Assembly (NCBI GenBank): GCA_036245525.1
Contig: BTPG01000004.1
Location: 157,442,158-157,506,157, forward strand
Direction of reading: 5' to 3'
Origin: Semisulcospira habei
Taxonomy: Eukaryota > Mollusca > Gastropoda > Semisulcospiridae
DNA length: 64,000 nucleotides
Position 1 is the first letter of the stretch; each line of letters begins with the position of its first letter. A program made the position numbers and the translations under genes. The notes below the pieces were generated by a model. It was not told the origin of the DNA, did not search any database, and was given only the letters and a program-made list of their open reading frames with translations. Shown here one piece after another: positions 53,701 through 64,000 of the stretch.

Positions 53701-56700
53701 ACCCGAGGACCTTTCTACTTACTGGGACGGCCCTGTATTTAGCGATGAGGCCAGCTCAGTAACTACAGCGCACGTCGACCCGAGGACCTTTCTACTTACT
53801 GGGACGGCCCGGTATTTAGCGATGAGGCCAGCGCGCTAACTACGGCGCACGTCGACCTGAGGACCTTTTTACTTACTGGGACGGCCCGGTATTTAGCGAT
53901 GAGGCCAGCTCGCTAACTACAGCGCACGTCGACCTGAGGACCTTTCTACTTACTGGGACGGCCCGGTATTTACCGATGAGGCCTGCTCAGTAACTACGGC
54001 GCGCATCGACCCGAGGACCTTTCTACTTACTGGGACGGCCCGGTATTTAGCGATGAGGCCAGCAGCTAACTACGGCGCACGTCTACCCGAGGACCTTTCT
54101 ACTTACTGGGACGGCCCGGTATTTAGCGATGAGGCCAGCGCGCTAACTACGGCGCGCATCGACCCGAGGACCTTTCTACTTACTGGGACGGCCCGGTATT
54201 TAGCGATGAGGCCAGCGCGCTAACTACGGCGCGCATCGACCCGAGGACCTTTCTACTTACTGGGACGGCCCGGTATTTAGCGATGAGGCCAGCGCGCTAA
54301 CTACGGCGCACGTCGACCCGAGGACCTTTCTACTTACTGGGACGGCCCGGTATTTAGCGATGAGGCCAGCTCGCTAACTACGGCGCACGTCGACCCGAGG
54401 ACCTTTCTACTTACTGGGACGGCCCGGTATTTAGCGATGAGGCCAGCTCGCCAACTACGGCGCGCGTCGACCCGAGGACCTTTCTACTTACTGGGACGGC
54501 CCGGTATTTAGCGATGAGGCCAGCTCGCTAACTACAGCGCACGTCGACCCGAGGACCTTTCTACTTACTGGGACGGCCCGGTATTTAGCGATGAGGCCAG
54601 CGCGCTAACTACGGCGCACGTCGACCTGAGGACCTTTCTACTTACTGGGACGGCCCGGTATTTACCGATGAGGCCTGCTCAGTAACTACGGCGCGCATCG
54701 ACCCGAGGACCTTTCTACTTACAGGGACGGCCCGGTATTTAGCGATGAGGCCAGCGCGCTAACTACGGCGCACGTCGACCCGATGACCTTTCTACTTACT
54801 GGGACGGCCCGGTATTTAGCGATGAGGCCAGCTCAGTAACTACAGCGCGCATCGACCCGAGGACCTTTCTACTTACTTGGACGGCCCGGTATTTAGCGAT
54901 GAGGCCAGCTCAGTAACTACAGGTGACGTCGACCTGAGGACCTTTTTACTTACTGCGACGGCCCGGTATTTAGCGATGAGGCCAGCGCGCTAACTACGGC
55001 GCGCATCGACCCGAGGACCTTTCTACTTACTGGGACGGCCCGGTATTTAGCGATGAGGCCAGCGCGCTAACTACGGCGCGCGTCGACCCGAGGACCTTTC
55101 TACTTACTGGGACGGCCCGGTATTTAGCGATGAGGCCAGCTCAGTAACTACGGCGCGCATCGACCCGAGGACCTTTCTACTTACTGGGACGGCCCGGTAT
55201 ATAGCGATGAGGCCAGCTCAGTAACTACGGCGCGCATCGACCCGAGGACCTTTCTACTTACTGGGACGGCCCGGTATTTAGCGATGAGGCCAGCGCGCAA
55301 ACTACGGCGCGCATCGACCCGAGGACCTTTCTACTTACTGGGACGGCCCGGTATTTAGCGATGAGGCCAGCGCGCTAACTACGGCGCGCATCGACCCGAG
55401 AACCTTTCTACTTACTGGGACGGCCCTGTATTTAGCGATGAGGCCAGCGCGCTAACTACGGCGCACGTCGACCCGAGGACCTTTCTACTTACTGGGACGG
55501 CCCGGTATTTAGCGATGAGGCCAGCTCGCTAACTACGGCGCGCGTCGACCTGAGGACCTTTCTACTTACTGGGACGGCCCGGTATTTAGCGATGAGGCCA
55601 GCTCGCTAACTACGGCGCGCGTCGACCCGAGGACCTTTCTACTTACTGGGACGGCCCGGTATTTAGCGATGAGGCCAGCTCGCTAACTACGGCGCGCATC
55701 GACCCGAGGACCTTTCTACTTACTGGGACGGCCCTGTATTTAGCGATGAGGCCAGCTCAGTAACTACAGCGCACGTCGACCTGAGGACCTTTCTACTTAC
55801 TGGGACGGCCCGGTATTTAGCGATGAGGCCAGCTCAGTAACTACAGCGCACGTCGACCCGAGGACCTTTCTACTTACTGGGACGGCCCTGTATTTAGCGA
55901 TGAGGCCAGCGCGCTAACTGCGGCGCACGTCGACCCGAGGACCTTTCTACTTACTGGGACGGCCCGGTATTTAGCGATGAGGCCTGCTCAGTAACTACGG
56001 CGCGCATCGACCCGAGGACCTTTCTACTTACTGGGACGGCCCGGTAGTTAGCGATGAGGCCAGCGCGCTAACTACGGCGCACGTCGACCCGAGGACCTTT
56101 CTACTTACTGGGACGGCCCGGTATTTAGCGATGAGGCCAGCTCAGTAACTACAGCGCGCATCGACCCGAGGACCTTTCTACTTATTGGGACGGCCCGGTA
56201 TTTAGCGATGAGGAAAGCTCAGTAACTACAGGTCACGTCGACCTGAGGACCTTTCTACTTACTGGGACGGCCCGGTATTTAGCGATGAGGCCAGCGCGCT
56301 AACTACGGCGCGCATCGACCCGAGGACCTTTCTACTTACTGGGACGGCCCGGTATTTAGCGATGAGGCCAGCGCGCTAACTACGGCGCGCGTCGACCCGA
56401 GGACCTTTCTACTTACTGGGACGGCCCGGTATTTAGCGATGAGGCCAGCTCAGTAACTACGGCGCGCATCGACCCGAGGACCTTTCTACTTACTGGGACG
56501 GCCCGGTATTTAGCGATGAGGCCAGCTCAGTAACTACAGTGCACGTCTACCCGATGACCTTTCTACTTACTGGGACGGCCCTGTATTTAGCGATGAGGCC
56601 AGCTCAGTAACTACAGCGCACGTCGACCTGAGGACCTTTCTACTTACTGGGACGGCCCTGTATTTAACGATGAGGCCAGCTCAGTAACTACAGCGCACGT

Positions 56701-59700
56701 CGACCTGAGGACCTTTCTACTTACTGGGACGGCCCTGTATTTAGCGATGAGGCCAGCTCAGTAACTACGGCGCACGTCGACCTGAGGACCTTTCTACTTA
56801 CTGGGACGGCCCTGTATTTAACGATGAGGCCAGCGCGCTAACTACAGCGCACGTCTACCCGAGGACCTTTCTACTTACTGGGACGGCCCGGTATTTAGCG
56901 ATGAGGCCAGCGCGCTAACTACAGCGCACGTCTACCCGAGGACCTTTCTACTTACTGGGACGGCCCGGTATTTAGCGATGAGGCCAGCTCAGTAACTACA
57001 GCGCCCATTGACCCGAGGACCTTTCTACTTACTGGGACGGCCCGGTATTTAGCGATGAGGCCAGCTCAGTAACTATAGCGCACGTCTACCCGAGGACCTT
57101 TCTACTTACTGGGACGGCCCGGTATTTAGCGATGAGGCCAGCGCGCTAACTACAGCGCACGTCTACCCGAGGACCTTTCTACTTACTGGGACGGCCCGGT
57201 ATTTAGCGATGAGGCCAGCTCAGTAACTACAGCGCACGTCGACCCGAGGACCTTTCTACTTACTGGGACGGCCCGGTATTTAGCGATGAGGCCAGCGCGC
57301 TAACTACGGCGCACGTCCACCTGAGGACCTTTCTACTTACTGGGACGGCCCGGTATTTAGCGATGAGGCCAGCGCGCTAACTACGGCGCGCATCGACCCG
57401 AGGACCTTTCTACTTACAGGGACGGCCCGGTATTTAGCGATGAGGTCAGCGCGCTAACTACGGCGCGCATCGACCCGAGGACCTTTCTACTTACTGGGAC
57501 GGCCCGGTATTTAGCGATGAGGCCAGCGCGCTAACTACAGCGCACGTCTACCCGAGGACCTTTCTACTTACTGGGACGGCCCGGTATTTAGCGATGAGGC
57601 CAGCTCAGTAACTACAGCGCACGTCTACCCGATGACCTTTCTACTTACTGGGACGGCCCGGTATTTAGCGATGAGGCCAGCTCGCTAACTACGGCGCGCA
57701 TCGACCCGAGGACCTTTCTACTTACTGGGACGGCCCGGTATTTAGCGATGAGGCCAGCTCAGTAACTACAGCGCACGTCTACCCGATGACCTTTCTACTT
57801 ACTGGGACGGCCCTGTATTTAGCGATGAGGCCAGCGCGCTAACTACGGCGCACGTCGACCCGAGGACCTTTCTACTTACTGGGACGGCCCGGTATTTAGC
57901 GATGAGGCCAGCGCGCTAACTACAGCGCACGTCTACCCGAGGACCTTTCTACTTACTGGGACGGACCGGTATTTAGCGATGAGGCCAGCTCAGTAACTAC
58001 AGCGCACGTCTACCCGATGACCTTTCTACTTACTGGGACGGCCCGGTATTTAGCGATGAGGCCAGCTCAGTAACTACAGCGCACGTCTACCCGATGACCT
58101 TTCTACTTACTGGGACGGCCCTGTATTTAGCGATGAGGCCAGCGCGCTAACTACGGCGCACGTCGACCCGAGGACCTTTCTACTTACTGGGACGGCCTGG
58201 TATTTAGCGATGAGGCCAGCGCGCTAACTACAGCGCACGTCTATCCGATGACCTTTCTACTTACTGGGACGGCCCGGTATTTAGCGATGAGGCCAGCGCG
58301 CTAACTACAGCGCACGTCTATCCGATGACCTTTCTACTTACTGGGACGGCCCGGTATTTAGCGATGAGGCCAGCTCGCTAACTACGGCGCGCGTCGACCC
58401 GAGGACCTTTCTACTTACTGGGACGGCCCGGTATTTAGCGATGAGGCCAGCTCGCTAACTACGGCGCGCATCGACCCGAGGACCTTTCTACTTACTGGGA
58501 CGGCCCTGTATTTAGCGATGAGGCCAGCTCAGTAACTACAGCGCACGTCGACCCGAGGACCTTTCTACTTACTGGGACGGCCCGGTATTTAGCGATGAGG
58601 CCAGCTCAGTAACTACAGCGCACGTCGACCCGAGGACCTTTCTACTTACTGGGACGGCCCTGTATTTAGCGATGAGGCCAGCGCGCTAACTACGGCGCAC
58701 GTCGACCCGAGGACCTTTCTACTTACTGGGACGGCCCGGTATTTAGCGATGAGGCCTGCTCAGTAACTACGGCGCGCATCGACCCGAGGACCTTTCTACT
58801 TACTGGGACGGCCCGGTATTTAGCGATGAGGCCAGCGCGCTAACTACGGCGCACGTCGACCCGAGGACCTTTCTACTTACTGGGACGGCCCGGTATTTAG
58901 CGATGAGGCCAGCTCAGTAACTACAGCGCGCATCGACCCGAGGACCTTTCTACTTATTGGGACGGCCCGGTATTTAGCGATGAGGCCAGCTCAGTAACTA
59001 CAGGTCACGTCGACCTGAGGACCTTTCTACTTACTGGGACGGCCCGGTATTTAGCGATGAGGCCAGCGCGCTAACTACGGCGCGCATCGACCCGAGGACC
59101 TTTCTACTTACTGGGACGGCCCGGTATTTAGCGATGAGGCCAGCGCGCTAACTACGGCGCGCGTCGACCCGAGGACCTTTCCTACTTACTGGGACGGCCC
59201 GGTATTTAGCGATGAGGCCAGCTCAGTAACTACGGCGCGCATCGACCCGAGGACCTTTCTACTTACTGGGACGGCCCGGTATTTAGCGATGAGGCCAGCT
59301 CAGTAACTACAGTGCACGTCTACCCGATGACCTTTCTACTTACTGGGACGGGCCTGTATTTAGCGATGAGGCCAGCTCAGTAACTACAGCGCACGTCGAC
59401 CTGAGGACCTTTCTACTTACTGGGACGGCCCTGTATTTAACGATGAGGCCAGCTCAGTAACTACAGCGCACGTCGACCTGAGGACCTTTCTACTTACTGG
59501 GACGGCCCTGTATTTAGCGATGAGGCCAGCTCAGTAACTACGGCGCACGTCGACCTGAGGACCTTTCTACTTACTGGGACGGCCCTGTATTTAACGATGA
59601 GGCCAGCTCAGTAACTACAGCGCACGTCTACCCGATGACCTTTCTACTTACTGGGACGGCCCTGTATTTAGCGATGAGGCCAGCGCGCTAACTACGGCGC

Positions 59701-62700
59701 ACGTCGACCCGAGGACCTTTCTACTTACTGGGACGGCCCGGTATTTAGCGATGAGGCCAGCGCGCTAACTACAGCGCACGTCTACCCGAGGACCTTTCTA
59801 CTTACTGGGACGGACCGGTATTTAGCGATGAGGCCAGCTCAGTAACTACAGCGCACGTCTACCCGATGACCTTTCTACTTACTGGGACGGCCCGGTATTT
59901 AGCGATGAGGCCAGATCAGTAACTACAGCGCACGTCTACCCGATGACCTTTCTACTTACTGGGACGGCCCTGTATTTAGCGATGAGGCCAGCGCGCTAAC
60001 TACGGCGCACGTCGACCCGAGGACCTTTCTACTTACTGGGACGGCCTGGTATTTAGCGATGAGGCCAGCGCGCTAACTACAGCGCACGTCTATCCGATGA
60101 CCTTTCTACTTACTGGGACGGCCCGGTATTTAGCGATGAGGCCAGCGCGCTAACTACAGCGCACGTCTATCCGATGACCTTTCTACTTACTGGGACGGCC
60201 CGGTATTTAGCGATGAGGCCAGCTCGCTAACTACGGCGCGCGTCGACCCGAGGACCTTTCTACTTACTGGGACGGCCCGGTATTTAGCGATGAGGCCAGC
60301 TCGCTAACTACGGCGCGCATCGACCCGAGGACCTTTCTACTTACTGGGACGGCCCTGTATTTAGCGATGAGGCCAGCTCAGTAACTACAGCGCACGTCGA
60401 CCCGAGGACCTTTCTACTTACTGGGACGGCCCGGTATTTAGCGATGAGGCCAGCTCAGTAACTACAGCGCACGGCGACCCGAGGACCTTTCTACTTACTG
60501 GGACGGCCCTGTATTTAGCGATGAGGCCAGCGCGCTAACTACGGCGCACGTCGACCCGAGGACCTTTCTACTTACTGGGACGGCCCGGTATTTAGCGATG
60601 AGGCCTGCTCAGTAACTACGGCGCGCATCGACCCGAGGACCTTTCTACTTACTGGGACGGCCCGGTATTTAGCGATGAGGCCAGCGCGCTAACTACGGCG
60701 CACGTCGACCCGAGGACCTTTCTACTTACTGGGACGGCCCGGTATTTAGCGATGAGGCCAGCTCAGTAACTACAGCGCGCATCGACCCGAGGACCTTTCT
60801 ACTTATTGGGACGGCCCGGTATTTAGCGATGAGGCCAGCTCAGTAACTACAGGTCACGTCGACCTGAGGACCTTTCTACTTACTGGGACGGCCCGGTATT
60901 TAGCGATGAGGCCAGCGCGCTAACTACGGCGCGCATCGACCCGAGGACCTTTCTACTTACTGGGACGGCCCGGTATTTAGCGATGAGGCCAGCGCGCTAA
61001 CTACGGCGCGCGTCGACCCGAGGACCTTTCCTACTTACTGGGACGGCCCGGTATTTAGCGATGAGGCCAGCTCAGTAACTACGGCGCGCATCGACCCGAG
61101 GACCTTTCTACTTACTGGGACGGACCGGTATTTAGCGATGAGGCCAGCTCAGTAACTACAGTGCACGTCTACCCGATGACCTTTCTACTTACTGGGACGG
61201 GCCTGTATTTAGCGATGAGGCCAGCTCAGTAACTACAGCGCACGTCGACCTGAGGACCTTTCTACTTACTGGGACGGCCCTGTATTTAACGATGAGGCCA
61301 GCTCAGTAACTACAGCGCACGTCGACCTGAGGACCTTTCTACTTACTGGGACGGCCCTGTATTTAGCGATGAGGCCAGCTCAGTAACTACGGCGCACGTC
61401 TACCTGAGGACCTTTCTACTTACTGGGACGGCCCTGTATTTAACGATGAGGCCAGCTCAGTAACTACAGCGCACCTCGACCTGAGGACCTTTCTACTTAC
61501 TGGGACGGCCCGGTATTTAGCGATGAGGCCAGCGCGCTAACTACAGCGCACGTCTACCCGAGGACCTTTCTACTTACTGGGACGGCCCGGTATTTAGCGA
61601 TGAGGCCAGCTCAGTAACTACGGCGCGCATCGACCCGAGGACCTTTCTACTTACTGGGACGGCCCGGTATATAGCGATGAGGCCAGCTCAGTAACTACGG
61701 CGCGCATCGACCCGAGGACCTTTCTACTTACTGGGACGGCCCGGTATTTAGCGATGAGGCCAGCGCGCTAACTACGGCGCGCATCGACCCGAGGACCTTT
61801 CTACTTACTGGGACGGCCCGGTATTTAGCGATGAGGCCAGCGCGCTAACTACGGCGCGCATCGACCCGAGAACCTTTCTACTTACTGGGACGGCCCTGTA
61901 TTTAGCGATGAGGCCAGCGCGCTAACTACGGCGCACGTCGACCCGAGGACCTTTCTACTTACTGGGACGGCCCGGTATTTAGCGATGAGGCCAGCTCGCT
62001 AACTACGGCGCGCGTCGACCTGAGGACCTTTCTACTTACTGGGACGGCCCGGTATTTAGCGATGAGGCCAGCTCGCTAACTACGGCGCGCGTCGACCCGA
62101 GGACCTTTCTACTTACTGGGACGGCCCGGTATTTAGCGATGAGGCCAGCTCGCTAACTACGGCGCGCATCGACCCGAGGACCTTTCTACTTACTGGGACG
62201 GCCCTGTATTTAGCGATGAGGCCAGCTCAGTAACTACAGCGCACGTCGACCCGAGGACCTTTCTACTTACTGGGACGGCCCGGTATTTAGCGATGAGGCC
62301 AGCTCAGTAACTACAGCGCACGTCGACCCGAGGACCTTTCTACTTACTGGGACGGCCCTGTATTTAGCGATGAGGCCAGCGCGCTAACTACGGCGCACGT
62401 CGACCCGAGGACCTTTCTACTTACTGGGACGGCCCGGTATTTAGCGATGAGGCCTGCTCAGTAACTACGGCGCGCATCGACCCGAGGACCTTTCTACTTA
62501 CTGGGACGGCCCGGTATTTAGCGATGAGGCCAGCGCGCTAACTACGGCGCACGTCGACCCGAGGACCTTTCTACTTACTGGGACGGCCCGGTATTTAGCG
62601 ATGAGGCCAGCTCAGTAACTACAGCGCGCATCGACCCGAGGACCTTTCTACTTATTGGGACGGCCCGGTATTTAGCGATGAGGCCAGCTCAGTAACTACA

Positions 62701-64000
62701 GGTCACGTCGACCTGAGGACCTTTCTACTTACTGGGACGGCCCGGTATTTAGCGATGAGGCCAGCGCGCTAACTACGGCGCGCATCGACCCGAGGACCTT
62801 TCTACTTACTGGGATGGCCCGGTATTTAGCGATGAGGCCAGCGCGCTAACTACGGCGCGCGTCGACCCGAGGACCTTTCTACTTACTGGGACGGCCCGGT
62901 ATTTAGCGATGAGGCCAGCTCAGTAACTACGGCGCGCATCGACCCGAGGACCTTTCTACTTACTGGGACGGCCCGGTATTTAGCGATGAGGCCAGCTCAG
63001 TAACTACAGTGCACGTCTACCCGATGACCTTTCTACTTACTGGGACGGCCCTGTATTTAGCGATGAGGCCAGCTCAGTAACTACAGCGCACGTCGACCTG
63101 AGGACCTTTCTACTTACTGGGACGGCCCTGTATTTAACGATGAGGCCAGCTCAGTAACTACAGCGCACGTCGACCTGAGGACCTTTCTACTTACTGGGAC
63201 GGCCCGGTATTTAGCGATGAGGCCAGCTCAGTAACTACGGCGCACGTCGACCTGAGGACCTTTCTACTTACTGGGACGGCCCTGTATTTAACGATGAGGC
63301 CAGCTCAGTAACTACAGCGCACCTCGACCTGAGGACCTTTCTACTTACTGGGACGGCCCGGTATTTAGCGATGAGGCCAGCGCGCTAACTACAGCGCACG
63401 TCTACCCGAGGACCTTTCTACTTACTGGGACGGCCCGGTATTTAGCGATGAGGCCAGCTCAGTAACTACAGCGCCCATTGACCCGAGGACCTTTCTACTT
63501 ACTGGGACGGCCCGGTATTTAGCGATGAGGCCAGCTCAGTAACTATAGCGCACGTCTACCCGAGGACCTTTCTACTTACTGGGACGGCCCGGTATTTAGC
63601 GATGAGGCCAGCGCGCTAACTACAGCGCACGTCTACCCGAGGACCTTTCTACTTACTGGGACGGCCCGGTATTTAGCGATGAGGCCAGCTCAGTAACTAC
63701 AGCGCACGTCGACCCGAGGACCTTTCTACTTACTGGGACGGCCCGGTATTTAGCGATGAGACCAGCGCGCTAACTACGGCGCACGTCCACCTGAGGACCT
63801 TTCTACTTACTGGGACGGCCCGGTATTTAGCGATGAGGCCAGCGCGCTAACTACGGCGCGCATCGACCCGAGGACCTTTCTACTTACAGGGACGGCCCGG
63901 TATTTAGCGATGAGGTCAGCGCGCTAACTACGGCGCGCATCGACCCGAGGACCTTTCTACTTACTGGGACGGCCCGGTATTTAGCGATGAGGCCAGCGCG
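41791..64000. repeat. 77-bp satellite array with higher-order repeats, ~288 units, runs off the window
   Basis: Exact 77-bp period (GAGGACCTTTCTACTTACTG at 41848, 41925, 42002 and onward). The rest of the unit is GGACGGCCCGG, then TATTTAGCGATGAGGCCAGC, then a hinge with three main forms (TCAGTAACTACA, GCGCTAACTACGG, TCGCTAACTACGG), then GCGCACGTCGACCC or variants (GCGCGCATCGAC, GGTCACGTCGAC, GCACGTCTACCCGATG). The first unit (41791-41826) is degenerate, so the left edge is captured. Units differ by few substitutions; 1-bp length variants are rare (47978, 54060, 59171, 61020). Because 77 is not a multiple of 3 and each unit has TAG, TGA and TAA, it cannot code. Rare variants recur at fixed distances: 29, 24, 36, 79, 81 and 84 units. 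Confidence 0.97.

Noticed and set aside
41791..64000. Hammerhead ribozyme in each satellite unit (GCGATGAGGCC resembles the CUGAUGAG core)
   Set aside because: The core has GCGATGA instead of CTGATGA, and no GAAA follows a stem at the right distance, except by chance in one variant unit.
41791..64000. tRNA-like monomer (AGCTCAGTAAC resembles an A box; length 77 bp)
   Set aside because: No proper B box; the GTCGACCC segment lacks a base of the consensus and lies about 12 bp from the A-like segment. No acceptor stem pairs.

Overview
This window is eukaryotic: spliced exons with GT/AG borders, LINEs, SINEs and LTR elements, microsatellites and a long satellite array. It looks like a repeat-rich marine invertebrate genome. 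Two host protein fragments are recognisable and the mobile-element mix would suit a mollusc or another lophotrochozoan, but that placement is inference and no species call is possible. There is no operon-like organisation; almost everything is repeat.

Layout. 1-2266: 3' end of an LTR retrotransposon, with a broken env-like gene, a polypurine tract and a complete 979-bp LTR. 2325-3312 and 6954-7891: two copies of a ~1-kb element bounded by an inverted GGCTCACGTG-type end. 3879-4052 and 5393-~6811: two phase-compatible exons of a Tudor-domain protein. 8069-8261, 14807-14998 and 15602-15877: three phase-compatible exons for the acidic/basic linker, HMG box and C-terminal tail of an SSRP1-like FACT subunit. 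The introns of that gene hold a 20-bp minisatellite split by a nearly intact APE-type LINE (8929-12861, minus), then 73-, 93-, 30- and 28-bp tandem arrays, then a complete recent Gypsy-type insertion (16023-23360, minus) with 1986-bp LTRs, a CTTA target duplication, a tRNA-Leu primer site and most of pol missing.

23.7-41.8 kb: a 50-bp minisatellite, a decayed Jockey-like element lacking its RT core (24061-27543), hairpins, a tRNA-derived SINE with a perfect 12-bp target duplication, several copies of a TTAA-flanked foldback MITE, large CA tracts, two other MITEs, the 3' end of another LINE, and a second copy of the APE-type LINE (34375-38411, plus) carrying three frameshifts and one nonsense codon.

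~41.79-64.0 kb (over a third of the window, running off the end): one satellite array with a 77-bp unit, about 288 units. It has nested higher-order structure: 29-unit (2233 bp), 24-unit (1848 bp) and 79- to 84-unit (6.1-6.5 kb) duplications, which I located by matching rare variants.

The most interesting signals are the multi-scale satellite with its captured edge, the TTAA foldback family whose two arms change together between copies, primer-binding-site copies inside the Gypsy LTR end, three retroelements sitting inside tandem repeats, and a Tudor exon pair directly upstream of SSRP1 C-terminal exons with no SSRP1 N-terminus in view.
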